Of a stretch of 64,000 nt of DNA, positions 26,019 to 35,000 are shown piece by piece (the stretch's first letter is position 1; each line of letters starts with the position of its first letter). Position numbers and translations under genes: made by a program. Below the pieces are notes generated by a model, which was not told where the DNA came from, did not search any database, and saw only the letters and a list, made by a program, of their open reading frames with translations. Source of the DNA: Staphylococcus debuckii (GTDB taxonomy: Bacteria > Bacillota > Bacilli > Staphylococcales > Staphylococcaceae); NCBI RefSeq assembly GCF_003718735.1, contig NZ_CP033460.1, positions 2,418,001 to 2,482,000 on the forward strand, read 5' to 3'.

Positions 26019-27446
26019 TTACTCTTGGAAGGTTACCTTTTCTTCGGTGGGTGTTTCATGGTGAATCGGTGTACGTTGTTCACGTTTGCGTTTATATTCC
26101 AAAGTCTTCTCAATATCTTTCAAGAAGTCACCTTTCAAATTGAAAGCTTTATGATAGAGCAGACTGCAAAGTAAGATAAAAAACAGCGGAATCCCTACCA
26201 TGCCGATACGGATTCCCCAAACGGTTTCAGCAGTTTGCGCTACATTCGGTGTGTAACCGATGAGCGATAGACCGACGCCGACACTCAATCCTGCAAAGGC
26301 TTGTGCGAGTTTGACTAAAAAGGTTTGCGTTGAGGTAATAACACTTTCATTACGTTGTCCGAATTTCACTTCGCTGTAATCAATTACATCGGCTAAAGCT
26401 ACGGTATTGATACCGACTAAAGTCCCTGTGCCGAAGCGAATACAAGCGCCTCCGATGATGACCCAGATAGCTGCATGCGGTGCTATAAATCCGGCTGCTA
26501 GGATAATGATAAGCCCGCTGACAATTCCGAACACAGCATAATTGAAGACAGCACTGCGCCCTACTTTTTTAACTAAGTAAGGGAAAATCAATAGTGACAC
26601 CATCTCAATCAGAATCATCGTATTAAATACAGAGAATAATCTTTCCACACCGGCAACATATTTGAAATAATAAAGAATAATGCCATTAATCATTTGTCCG
26701 CAGAGATTAAAGGCTAGAATTACTCCGATAATGGCCAACAATTCTTTATTTCTGAAAAGAATGCGCCATAAATCTTTAAAATGTACTTTAATGGTATTCT
26801 GGCGTTCAATTTCAGTGTCTTCATGCACACAAAATACGGTGATGCCGATCGTGATTAGAAAGGTAATGCTGCAAATCACTGCAAGTGCAAACATGCCTGC
26901 GCCTTTAAATGGATGTTGGAGTGCGTCATCGAGTCGATGGATAAAGAAAAGTCCGAAACTCCCGATAACAAATGCAGCAAAGCTGGCGAAGAATCTCGGA
27001 ACGACTGCTACTTCTTCACGTTCTCTCGGGTTATTCGTAAAGTTTGGCAACCATGACCAATATGGAATATCCATGATGGTATAAGTCATGCCCCAAATGA
27101 TGTACATGATTGAAATATAGATATACATCCCGTTGCCCGGCAGATTGAAATTAGTGAAGAGCAGGACAGTAATACCTGCGTTGATGAGCGTACCGATGAC
27201 CAGCCAAGTTTTAAATTTGCCGAAGCGGTTGTGCGTGTTATCGACTACCATACCCATAATCGGATCATTAATAGCATCCCAAATACGCGCTGCAAAAAAG
27301 AGAATACCGACAAATGCCGGAGACAATCCGACAATGTCAGTGATATAGAACATCAGAAATAAACTGACAATATTAAAAATCGCATCTTTCCCTACTGTTC
27401 CGAACCCGAATGCATATTTCTCAAAGCGTGTTAATTTCCTTTCCAA
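26019..27446 (-). CDS. lacP: Lactose permease, GPH cation symporter family
   Basis: 475 aa with 12 membrane segments. It has the GPH/MelB-type signature [19 protein letters not shown] (about 53-71) and [10 protein letters not shown] near residue 370. Unlike streptococcal LacS there is no C-terminal EIIA-like domain, only a short charged tail, as in S. xylosus LacP. It takes up lactose with a cation. GAGGTGG lies five bases before TTG 27446 and overlaps the alternative GTG at 27455, so TTG is preferred. A perfect cre site lies 87 bp upstream. Confidence 0.9.
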   Translation of the reverse strand: MERKLTRFEKYAFGFGTVGKDAIFNIVSLFLMFYITDIVGLSPAFVGILFFAARIWDAINDPIMGMVVDNTHNRFGKFKTWLVIGTLINAGITVLLFTNFNLPGNGMYIYISIMYIIWGMTYTIMDIPYWSWLPNFTNNPREREEVAVVPRFFASFAAFVIGSFGLFFIHRLDDALQHPFKGAGMFALAVICSITFLITIGITVFCVHEDTEIERQNTIKVHFKDLWRILFRNKELLAIIGVILAFNLCGQMINGIILYYFKYVAGVERLFSVFNTMILIEMVSLLIFPYLVKKVGRSAVFNYAVFGIVSGLIIILAAGFIAPHAAIWVIIGGACIRFGTGTLVGINTVALADVIDYSEVKFGQRNESVITSTQTFLVKLAQAFAGLSVGVGLSLIGYTPNVAQTAETVWGIRIGMVGIPLFFILLCSLLYHKAFNLKGDFLKDIEKTLEYKRKREQRTPIHHETPTEEKVTFQE

Positions 27447-27532
27447 TCTTTCCACCTCTATCTATAGTTTGTTATGTCTAGATGCTGTATAATCAGTGCA
27501 TCTTCGAAGTCATTTCTGTTTATGCTTTCTTA

Positions 27533-27547
27533 ATGTAAACGTTAACA
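27533..27547. promoter_or_regulatory. cre (CcpA) site upstream of lacP
   Basis: ATGTAAACGTTAACA is a full match to WTGNAANCGNWNNCW and close to palindromic. It implies glucose repression of lactose uptake, as reported for the S. xylosus lac operon. Confidence 0.8.
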
Positions 27548-27713
27548 CTTGCTTTTATTTTTATACATAGCATTATGTTTCCATTTACCGATGATTTGTT
27601 TCCACTTTTTAAAATGAATTTATTAGGTGATTGAGACAGCGCATGATTAATGTATCTCGTAGGTGAAATTAGCTACAATAAGATTGAAAAATAATAATTG
27701 GAGAGTGATATAA

Positions 27714-28049
27714 ATGAGCAATACGTCAATTTTAGTCGTAACTAGTGATCAAATTGCTAATTACGAGATTGTTGAAACGATTGGAGAGGTTTTCGGTATT
27801 ACGGTACAGTCTAGAGATGCGGTTTCAGATTTCGGGGCCTCTATTAAAAATATTTTCGGAGGGGAAATTAAAAGTTACACGCAAATGTTAGAAAATGCAC
27901 GGGCGGAAGCGATTTATCGCTTGCAAGAAGCTGCTGTTGAAAAAGGGGCTGATGCAGTCGTTGCGATGCGCTTTGATTCTAATGAAATCAGCGAGACGAC
28001 ATCGAGTGTAGTGGCATATGGCACAGCAGTAAAAATAAGACATATTTAA
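27714..28049 (+). CDS. YbjQ/UPF0145 family protein
   Basis: 111 aa, cytoplasmic. The family pattern is complete: I..VVTSD.I.NYEIVETIGEVFGITVQSRD, the helix with ARAEAIYRLQEAAVEKGADAVV, and SSVVAYGTAVKI at the end. UPF0145 (YbjQ) proteins form ring-shaped pentamers and were once called heavy-metal-binding; the role is unresolved. GGAGAG lies before the ATG. It shares a bidirectional terminator with the zinc lipoprotein gene; a functional link to metal handling is only suggestive. Confidence 0.9.
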   Translation: MSNTSILVVTSDQIANYEIVETIGEVFGITVQSRDAVSDFGASIKNIFGGEIKSYTQMLENARAEAIYRLQEAAVEKGADAVVAMRFDSNEISETTSSVVAYGTAVKIRHI

Positions 28050-28054
28050 AGTAA

Positions 28055-28093
28055 AAAAGGATCGAGACATTGATTTGTCCCGATCCTTCTTTA
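28055..28093. terminator. Bidirectional terminator
   Basis: AAAGGATCGAGACA pairs with TGTCCCGATCCTT between convergent genes, with A and T runs at the ends. The inner GAGACA/TGTCCC pair recurs elsewhere in the window. Confidence 0.85.
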
Positions 28094-28099
28094 TTAATA

Positions 28100-29128
28100 T
28101 TATTCATCTAAAGCTTTTTTCAACGTTTCGATATTTTTCTTCATCAATGATTGATAAGTAATATCTTTGTCTTTAGCTTCATCTTTAGTCAATACTGACA
28201 AGTTATGGAAGCTTAATGGTTTTGTATTTGTTTCTTTTCTGATGATGTCAGTTACTTTAGATGGAATATTTTGTTCATACAATACGTATGGTTGTTTAGA
28301 TTTTTTAACTTCGTCTACGATGCCTAAAATTTCTTTTTGACTTGGTTCATCATTGTTCATACCGTTAACGCCTTCTTGTTCGAAGTTATAACGTTTTGCT
28401 AAGTATGATAATGAATCATGAGAAATGATGACTTTATCACGTTTTTTGTCTTTAGATACTTGTTTCATATCTTTATCAACATTTGCGATATCTTTGTCTA
28501 ATTTTTTGAAGTTCTTTTCATAGTAATCTTTGTGGTCTGGGTCTTTCTTAACTAATTCGTCTTTAATTTCTTTAGCGAATTTTTGGTCGATAACTGGATC
28601 TAACCAAATATGTGGATCGTATTTACCATGATGATGGTGTTCTTCACCGTGTTCATGCTCATGTTCGTGGTCTTCACCATGTTCTTCGTGGTCGCCATGT
28701 TCGTGTTCATGTTCTTCACCAGGAAGAAGGTCTTTTTTGCTGATGCCTTTAGTTAATGACAATACGTCATCTTTATTTTTAATTGTTTTCGCAATTTTAC
28801 CTGCTGCTGGATCCATATCTTTATCTGTATAGATGAATAAATCACCTTTTGAGATATTCAAGATTTCTTTTTGAGTTGGTTCGAAATTATGTATGTCTGA
28901 ACCAGGTGGGTAGATTGATTTTACATCTACATATTTACCGCCGATTTGCTCTGCAAAGCTTTGGAAAGCAAATACTGTTGTATTGATTTTCATCTTATGG
29001 TTTTCACTGTATTCTTTCTTCTTATCTTTACTGCCGCTGTCTTTATCATTGCCGCCGTTACCGCAAGCTGCTAAAGCTACAGTTAAGACAAGAGATAACA
29101 AAATGAATAATGCCTTTTTCATTTTCAC
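28100..29128 (-). CDS. adcA: Zinc ABC transporter substrate-binding lipoprotein (AdcA/ZnuA type)
   Basis: 342 aa. A signal peptide with lipobox LAAC (Cys21) is followed by a cluster A-I metal-binding fold. A His-rich loop of about 30 residues (HEHEHGDHEEHGEDHEHEHE) lies around residues 135-165 before KYDPHIWLDP. Zinc ligands are expected in that HIWLDP motif, ISHDSLSYLAKRY and later YEQN. It captures zinc outside the membrane; no permease or ATPase genes are adjacent. S. aureus AdcA carries an extra C-terminal ZinT domain that is missing here. GTG start, six bases after GGAGGG. A Zur-like box lies upstream. Confidence 0.9.
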   Translation of the reverse strand: MKMKKALFILLSLVLTVALAACGNGGNDKDSGSKDKKKEYSENHKMKINTTVFAFQSFAEQIGGKYVDVKSIYPPGSDIHNFEPTQKEILNISKGDLFIYTDKDMDPAAGKIAKTIKNKDDVLSLTKGISKKDLLPGEEHEHEHGDHEEHGEDHEHEHEHGEEHHHHGKYDPHIWLDPVIDQKFAKEIKDELVKKDPDHKDYYEKNFKKLDKDIANVDKDMKQVSKDKKRDKVIISHDSLSYLAKRYNFEQEGVNGMNNDEPSQKEILGIVDEVKKSKQPYVLYEQNIPSKVTDIIRKETNTKPLSFHNLSVLTKDEAKDKDITYQSLMKKNIETLKKALDE

Positions 29129-29140
29129 ATTAGTCCCTCC

Positions 29141-29161
29141 AAATCGTAATCATTATGGTTT
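29141..29161. promoter_or_regulatory. Zur-like box upstream of the zinc lipoprotein
   Basis: TCGTAATCATTATGG compared with the Zur consensus TCGTAATNATTACGA differs at two positions, and the AAA/TTT flanks are conserved. It lies 13 bp before the start codon of adcA. Confidence 0.75.
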
Positions 29162-29405
29162 AAACTATACCCTTTCTCTCAGTAAATTGCAATGGTATTC
29201 GACAAATCTTTTAGATTCCTAGTATTCTGAATTTTTTCTTACTTAATTTTATTCCTATTTCTGAAATATTGTGCTCTTTATTTCTTTTTTATTTTTAAAA
29301 AAATTCTGAGAAAAAAGACGAAAAAGCCTTTATTTTATTGTCTCCCCTTTTCTTTTACTGTAATATTTAATATGTAATTAAAATTAAGTAAAGAAGGGGT
29401 AAAGT

Positions 29406-29687
29406 ATGACAGATTTACAGAAGGGTGAAAATCAATTTTACATCGGGGATGTCGATCAACCAGACGCTATTATTCAATTTCGAAAGGTGAATGATCAAAC
29501 AATTGATATTCATTATGCAGCTGTAAGTGATACTTTAGGCAACCAAGGGATGGGGACCAAATTGGTTGAAAAAGTAATAGATTACGCTAATGAAAATGGT
29601 TTGAAGATAACTTGTACAAGTTCATATGCAAGAAATATCATTAATCATTTTCCAGAATTCCAACAATTTTATGCTAACAAAGAATAA
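29406..29687 (+). CDS. Small GNAT-like N-acetyltransferase (YjdJ/COG2388 type)
   Basis: 93 aa, single minimal GNAT domain. The acetyl-CoA pyrophosphate-binding loop is GNQGMGTKLV (about 53-62), preceded by DIHYAAVSDTL and followed by TCTSSYARNIINHFPEFQ, typical of COG2388. The target is unknown. GAAGGGG lies before the ATG. A strong terminator follows at 29731-29785. Free-standing gene. Confidence 0.87.
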   Translation: MTDLQKGENQFYIGDVDQPDAIIQFRKVNDQTIDIHYAAVSDTLGNQGMGTKLVEKVIDYANENGLKITCTSSYARNIINHFPEFQQFYANKE

Positions 29688-29730
29688 TCACATAAGTAAT
29701 ATAAAGTAAAATAAATTGAGATATTCTAAT

Positions 29731-29785
29731 AAGCCCTCTATAAAGCAGACACTTGAAAAGTGAAAACTTTGTAGGGGGCTTTATT
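29731..29785 (+). terminator. Terminator of the small GNAT gene
   Basis: AAGCCCTCTATAAAG pairs with CTTTGTAGGGGGCTT, with an inner CACTT/AAGTG stem, followed by TATTGTTGTT. Confidence 0.8.
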
Positions 29786-29858
29786 GTTGTTGTGTCAGAC
29801 TCTGGAGATGCGATGTATGATTATCGAGTGTTTATATAGAGAGTGTTGCGGATTTATT

Positions 29859-30055
29859 GGACACATTGCCGCTCATCTTGGCCAATATATCTGTTTATTG
29901 GACACGTTCACCGCATTCTTGGCCAATATATCTGTTTATTGGACACGTTCACCGCATTCTTGGCCAATATATCCATTTATTGGACACGTTCACTGCAATC
30001 TTGGCCAATATATTCGTTTATTGGACATGTTGCCGCTCATCTTGGCCAATATCCC
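29859..30055. repeat. Tandem 41-bp palindromic repeat array, five units
   Basis: GGACA(C/T) begins units at 29859, 29900, 29941, 29982 and 30023, an exact 41-bp period. Each unit contains GGCCAATAT, and the preceding junction has TTTATTGGACA, so TATTGG and CCAATA alternate as inverted arms. The loop between CCAATA and the next TATTGG is 8 nt. Units differ at only a few bases. 41 is not a multiple of three and the array is open in all three frames, so it is not a protein repeat. Confidence 0.95.
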
Positions 30056-30111
30056 ACTCCCACCCCTCTCCCTCAAGTTATATTCAGACAAATTCTTACC
30101 TCAATACGAAA

Positions 30112-30165
30112 GAAGGAGAGAAGCAGAAATAATTATTAAACAAAATTATTTCTATCCCGCTCCCC
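30112..30165 (-). terminator. Hairpin after the ABC exporter genes
   Basis: AGAAATAATT pairs with ATTATTTCT just past the ABC gene stop at 30173 on the minus strand. Its flank GGGAGCGGGA resembles that of the hairpin after lacH. Confidence 0.5.
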
Positions 30166-30172
30166 TATATTC

Positions 30173-31960
30173 TCAATGTTGCCCGTTTTGTAACAGGAAC
30201 ATATTATAGTATATTCCTTTTTGTTTCAATAGTGTTTCGTGTGTACCGCGTTCGACTATTTCGCCTTTATTCAATACTAAAATCTGATCGGCGTCTTGTA
30301 TCGTTGACAGGCGATGCGCAATGGCTAAAGTGGTCCGTCCTTTGCGCATCACTTTGAGAGAATCTTGAATTTGTTCTTCTGTCTCTGAATCAATATAAGC
30401 AGTCGCTTCATCGAGTATCAAAATTTTAGGGTCGATAGCCATCGTTCTGGCAAAGGCGATCAATTGGCGTTCCCCACTTGAAAAGGCGCTTCCTTTTTCC
30501 ACTACTTTGTGATTATATTGGTCAGGCAGTTGATTGATGAAGCGATCGGCATGAACAAATTCAGCCGCATCTTTCACTTGTTCAAAGGTCATCGTAGGAT
30601 GATACAATTTGATATTCGTAAATATTGTTCCATAGAAAATAAAGGGATCTTGCAATACTAAACCAACTTTACGTTTCAAATCTTCTTTAGGAATTGTCTT
30701 GATAGAATGACCGTCCACACAGATTTCTCCATGCTGAAATTCATAAAAACGCATAAATAAGTTGATAATCGTACTTTTCCCTGATCCGGTATGACCTACT
30801 AAGGCTACTGTTTCTCCTGGATTAGCAGTGAATGTAATATGTTTCAATACGTTATGTTCACCATCATAACTGAACGTGACATCTTTGAATTCTATTTTAC
30901 CGTTTGTAATGAGATGGTCTGCCACCGCTTCTTGTTTCGGCTCTAAGGTATCATTATCCAGCAGTGCAAATACACGATTCGCTGCTACTAAGGCTTGCTG
31001 GAAGATATTTAAATTCTGGCTGACCTGGTTGATGGGTTCAAAGAAACGTTGCATATATTGTACAAAGGCATAAACAACCCCTGCAGTCACAGTGGATGAA
31101 AAGCTTAATAAACCGAAATAACTCAGTATCATCACTGTTGCAAAGATGCTTAACATCCCGATGGCAGGTCGTAATAATAATCCGTCCAAGCGAATGGTCT
31201 TCAGATTATATTGGTAGTACTCCTCATTAATTTCTGCAAACTCTTCCTGCAGTCTTTTTTCCTGGTTAAAGACTTGAATCATCCGAATGCCTTCGATAGA
31301 TTCCGCCAGTTTCGCATTCAAGCTGGAAAGTCTTTCTCTCGCTTCCGCGAAAAAGAGGGAAGCGTATTTACGGTAGAGTGCGAGCACTAAGATGATAATC
31401 GGCATGAATAACAGCGCCATGAGGGCCAGTCTGACATCTAAGATGAACATCATGATGAAACTGGAAATCACGGTGAAAAGGGCCATCAAGAATGAGGCAA
31501 ATACGCCTGTAAACATGTCTACAATCGCTTCGGTATCATTAGTCAGTCGAGAAACGATACTGCCGCTTGGCACCTCATCGAAGTATTTCATACCGAGATT
31601 GCCGATTTTGTCGAAAGCATCAATTCTGAGTTGTTGAATAATCTTAAAGGCAAAGTTTTGGAACATGTAGATATTAATATAGGTCGTAATCGCTCCTACA
31701 AGTTCAATAACGATAAAGATGACTACGAGCCAGATAATTTCGTGTTGCGGAAAGTGTCTCGGTGTCAAATAATCGTCGATGAATACTTTCACGATATAAG
31801 GCGTGGCTACACTCGCTGCTGTAGAAATCGCCAACATACCGAAAGCTGCCGCAATCATCCATTTGAATGGGAAGGTATAACGGATTAAGCGCATTAAGAC
31901 ACGCCATTGATCTCGTGCGCTTAATTGATAATCGTAATGCGCTTTATTATGTCTCGGCAT
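30173..31960 (-). CDS. ABC exporter half-transporter, second subunit of a heterodimer
   Basis: 595 aa: six-helix permease domain (about residues 20-315) followed by an ATPase with Walker A GHTGSGKST, Q-loop LQDPF, signature SSGERQLIAFAR and Walker B ILILDEATAYID. The SSGE signature in place of LSGGQ is normal in one partner of heterodimeric exporters (YheH/YheI or LmrC/LmrD type), which extrude drugs or lipids. ATG 31960 follows AAGGGG by about nine bases and overlaps the end of the upstream gene by 14 bp, so the two are translationally coupled. Confidence 0.9.
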   Translation of the reverse strand: MPRHNKAHYDYQLSARDQWRVLMRLIRYTFPFKWMIAAAFGMLAISTAASVATPYIVKVFIDDYLTPRHFPQHEIIWLVVIFIVIELVGAITTYINIYMFQNFAFKIIQQLRIDAFDKIGNLGMKYFDEVPSGSIVSRLTNDTEAIVDMFTGVFASFLMALFTVISSFIMMFILDVRLALMALLFMPIIILVLALYRKYASLFFAEARERLSSLNAKLAESIEGIRMIQVFNQEKRLQEEFAEINEEYYQYNLKTIRLDGLLLRPAIGMLSIFATVMILSYFGLLSFSSTVTAGVVYAFVQYMQRFFEPINQVSQNLNIFQQALVAANRVFALLDNDTLEPKQEAVADHLITNGKIEFKDVTFSYDGEHNVLKHITFTANPGETVALVGHTGSGKSTIINLFMRFYEFQHGEICVDGHSIKTIPKEDLKRKVGLVLQDPFIFYGTIFTNIKLYHPTMTFEQVKDAAEFVHADRFINQLPDQYNHKVVEKGSAFSSGERQLIAFARTMAIDPKILILDEATAYIDSETEEQIQDSLKVMRKGRTTLAIAHRLSTIQDADQILVLNKGEIVERGTHETLLKQKGIYYNMFLLQNGQH

Positions 31961-33740
31961 TAGAATCATCCCCTTCCTCTTGCGTGATATCATCGAGGTT
32001 ACGTGTCAGTTCGTCACGTAATTGTTGCGATTGGTAAGTTTGGGCATACCAACCTTGATTGTGCAGCAGTTCTTCATGTGTTCCTTTTTCAGCAACAGTA
32101 CCTTCATCCATCACGATAATCAAATCAGCATGACTCACCGCACTCATTCGATGTGCAGTTATAATATTCGTCTTGCCTTGACGTTCATTCTGCATATTGT
32201 CTAGAATATGTTCTTCGGTATCTGCATCGACTGCAGATAAAGAATCATCAAATATCAAGACTGGCGGATTCTGTATGACCGCACGCGCAATGGAAACACG
32301 TTGTTTTTGACCGCCGGATAAAGAAACGCCGCGCTCGCCGACAATTGTGTCATACCCTTTCGGAAAGTCTAGTATATCGTGATGTATATAACTTAATTGT
32401 GCAGCGCTTGCAACATTCTCTTCTTCCATGGCAGGGTCCGCAAAGGCGATATTCTCCTTAATAGTGGTAGAGAATAGGAAATTATCTTGCGGAACGTAAC
32501 CGAACATCGCACGCAAATGGCGAATTTCATAATCACGAATTGGAATACCACCATAGGTAATGTCTTCTGGGCGCTTCGTATCAAACTCACGAACCAGCAA
32601 GCGTAATAAAGTACTCTTACCTGAACTTGTTCTGCCGACAATGCCCACAGTACTGCCTTCTTTGATGGTAAAATGAACCTCTTTGAGCGCAGGATGTTCT
32701 GCGTCTGGGAAGCGGAAACTTTCAATATTAAAAGTAATATCTCCAGAAGGATAGCCTTCCACCGTATAAGAGGTGTCGATTTCATTTTGCGTATTCACAA
32801 TATCATCAATACGTTCGTAAGAGGCGTTGCCGCGTTGAATGATGTTGAAGAAAAAGCCGAGAGCGAGCAACGGCCATACCAGCATACCTAAATAAGTAGT
32901 TGCAGTAATCAGCTGTCCTAACGAAATTGTGTCATGGAAGATCATAAATGAACCGCAGACAATCGCTAAGAAATAACTTGTTCCGATGACCAGCATAATA
33001 GTTGGATCAAATAACGCATCAATTTGCGCGACCTTCAAATTCTTCTGCACTACATCATCACTAATATGTTTGAAATCTTTCTGGTCACTCTTTTCATAAC
33101 CCATCGTTTTCGTTACTTTAATACCCGCAATACTTTCTTGCGTCTTATCATTCAAACGACTGAACGCTGCTTGCGCCTTCTTGAATCCCTTACTCATCAA
33201 GCGTCCGTAATAACTCGTTAAGATAACTAAAATCGGCATCGGCAGCATGATAATCAAAGTCAGCTTCCAATTAACCGTAATCGCCATCGTAATCAGAATC
33301 GAAGTTCCCGTAATCAATGAATCACTGATCATCAAAATACCTGGCCCTGCTGCACCTTGCACGGCATTAATATCATTAGTAGCATGCGCCATCAAATCTC
33401 CTGTACGTCTCTGTTGGAAAAATGAAGGACTCATCGAAGTATATTTCTCATATAAACGATTGCGTAGAATTTTGCCCAATTTATTACTCGTACCGAAAAT
33501 CAACACGCGCCATGTATACCGTAAGACATAAGTCATAATCGCAGCACCGCTTAATAACAGCATATAAATCAGTAAATCATGGCCTGTCAATTTCTTTGTG
33601 CCAATCAAATCGATGGTCTTACCAATAATTTGAGGCGGTACCAATTGCACAAGCGCAATGCCTAACAAGACTAATAATCCTAATAAATATCTAGCCTTTT
33701 CCTGTTTAAAAAACCACTTTAGATTGATAAATACTTTCAC
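31947..33740 (-). CDS. ABC exporter half-transporter, first subunit of a heterodimer
   Basis: 597 aa: permease domain (about 15-310), then ATPase with Walker A GRTSSGKST, Q-loop VPQDNF, canonical signature LSGGQKQRVSIARA and Walker B VLIFDDSLSAVD. The Walker B ends in D-D rather than D-E, meaning a degenerate catalytic carboxylate. This is the hallmark of the YheI/LmrC-type half whose partner completes the active site. GTG start nine bases after GGGGGGA. Overlaps the next gene by 14 bp. Confidence 0.9.
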   Translation of the reverse strand: MKVFINLKWFFKQEKARYLLGLLVLLGIALVQLVPPQIIGKTIDLIGTKKLTGHDLLIYMLLLSGAAIMTYVLRYTWRVLIFGTSNKLGKILRNRLYEKYTSMSPSFFQQRRTGDLMAHATNDINAVQGAAGPGILMISDSLITGTSILITMAITVNWKLTLIIMLPMPILVILTSYYGRLMSKGFKKAQAAFSRLNDKTQESIAGIKVTKTMGYEKSDQKDFKHISDDVVQKNLKVAQIDALFDPTIMLVIGTSYFLAIVCGSFMIFHDTISLGQLITATTYLGMLVWPLLALGFFFNIIQRGNASYERIDDIVNTQNEIDTSYTVEGYPSGDITFNIESFRFPDAEHPALKEVHFTIKEGSTVGIVGRTSSGKSTLLRLLVREFDTKRPEDITYGGIPIRDYEIRHLRAMFGYVPQDNFLFSTTIKENIAFADPAMEEENVASAAQLSYIHHDILDFPKGYDTIVGERGVSLSGGQKQRVSIARAVIQNPPVLIFDDSLSAVDADTEEHILDNMQNERQGKTNIITAHRMSAVSHADLIIVMDEGTVAEKGTHEELLHNQGWYAQTYQSQQLRDELTRNLDDITQEEGDDSNAET

Positions 33741-33795
33741 GTAGCACGTCCCCCCCTTTTTATCTCATATTGGTGTAACGTATAAACTATCATAT

Positions 33796-34791
33796 TTAAT
33801 TAATACGGAATTCAGAATCTCCAGTATTTAAGACTTCAAGCGTACTATTCAAACCGCCCTCGGTTAAATTCTTAACCGCTTCACCTGTAAAGAACGCAAT
33901 ATGCGGCGACACTAATACATCATCTCGTTCAATCAGATGCAATAACACTTCATCTTGAACTACTTCTCCAGAATAATCTCTTCTATAATATTCCGCTTCA
34001 TTTTCATACGTATCAATCACCGCGCCCGCAATTTTCTCACTATCCAAAGCCTTTAAGAAAGCTTGAGTGTCCACGACCATACCACGTGCCGCATTAACGA
34101 AAATCGTTTGCGCTTTGAAATGACGGAAGACTTCATCATCAAATAAATGATATGTCTCTTTATTGCCCGGAATATGCAATGTTACAATATCTGCTTGCGT
34201 AATTGCATCCAGCATACTCTCTTTATAATCCACAATATCTTCCATTTCAGGACGGCGCACCAAATCATAGCCTACCACACGGCAACCAAAACTATGGAAT
34301 AAACGTGCTGAGATACTACCGATACGACCCACGCCGATAACCGCAACCGTCAAATCTTTGACTGTACGTGACATAATATCGCCTTTCCATCTGAAATCAT
34401 GCGCCTGCACACGTTGTTGCACTAATGGAACTTGTCTGACAAAATACAACGCACCCATCACAGCATATTCAGCAATCGAGCTTGGAGAGTAACTAGGTAC
34501 TGTCGTAATCAAAATGCCATTTGCCTTCGCTTTCTCCAAATCATACATATCAAATCCCGCACTGCGTTGGGCAATCTGCTTAATGCCATAAGACGCTAAT
34601 ATCTCAAGCAATTCAGAGTCGAACGGCCCATTATGACTTAAAGAAATGCCATCATACCCCTTCACTTCTTCAACATTCTCTTTCGTTAATGGCCCATGCT
34701 CATAATCCACTTCCACATTATGCGCTTGAACCCAATCCTTAATAAATTGTTCCTCATACGTTTCCACATCATACATTTTAATCTTAACCAT
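33796..34791 (-). CDS. D-2-hydroxyacid dehydrogenase, D-lactate dehydrogenase-like
   Basis: 331 aa NAD-dependent enzyme. The cofactor loop is VIGVGRIGS (about 150-158), followed by the adenosine-binding acidic residue in VVGYD. Catalytic residues are Arg in NAARGMVVDT, Glu in DTYENEAEYY and His in SPHIAFFT. The EYYRRDYSG region is typical of D-lactate dehydrogenases of lactic bacteria and staphylococci, which reduce pyruvate to D-lactate. Stand-alone gene between the ABC pair and a nitroreductase. Specificity is inferred. Confidence 0.88.
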   Translation of the reverse strand: MVKIKMYDVETYEEQFIKDWVQAHNVEVDYEHGPLTKENVEEVKGYDGISLSHNGPFDSELLEILASYGIKQIAQRSAGFDMYDLEKAKANGILITTVPSYSPSSIAEYAVMGALYFVRQVPLVQQRVQAHDFRWKGDIMSRTVKDLTVAVIGVGRIGSISARLFHSFGCRVVGYDLVRRPEMEDIVDYKESMLDAITQADIVTLHIPGNKETYHLFDDEVFRHFKAQTIFVNAARGMVVDTQAFLKALDSEKIAGAVIDTYENEAEYYRRDYSGEVVQDEVLLHLIERDDVLVSPHIAFFTGEAVKNLTEGGLNSTLEVLNTGDSEFRIN

Positions 34792-34923
34792 CTAACCTCT
34801 CCCTTACTATGTATACCTCTTACTTACAACCCACTATCTATCTTTTCGGAAAAAAAGGCTTATAACCTTAATTATAACATTCAAACTAAATAAGCAGACA
34901 CAAAATTCAGATAATTTTTCTGT

Positions 34924-34950
34924 AAAAAAGAGACCTCTTGAAAGGTCAGC
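34924..34950 (-). terminator. Terminator after the nitroreductase gene
   Basis: On the minus strand GACCT...AGGTC forms a short stem followed by TCTTTTTT, about 50 bp beyond the stop at 35001. Confidence 0.7.
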
Positions 34951-35000
34951 AATCAAAAGAGTACCCCTCAAAAAGTCTCAGACAAACTATGTGATGTCAC

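Noticed and set aside
10659..30055. Tandem arrays as CRISPR loci
   Set aside because: The intervals between repeated segments are themselves repeated, so there are no unique spacers; unit lengths of 41-43 bp leave no room for them, and no cas genes are present.
29784..30209. Three overlapping plus-strand frames with repetitive sequence (WTRSPHSWPIY-type) in the 41-bp array
   Set aside because: All three frames are open only because the DNA repeats every 41 bp; none has a good ribosome site and the repeat is not codon-periodic.
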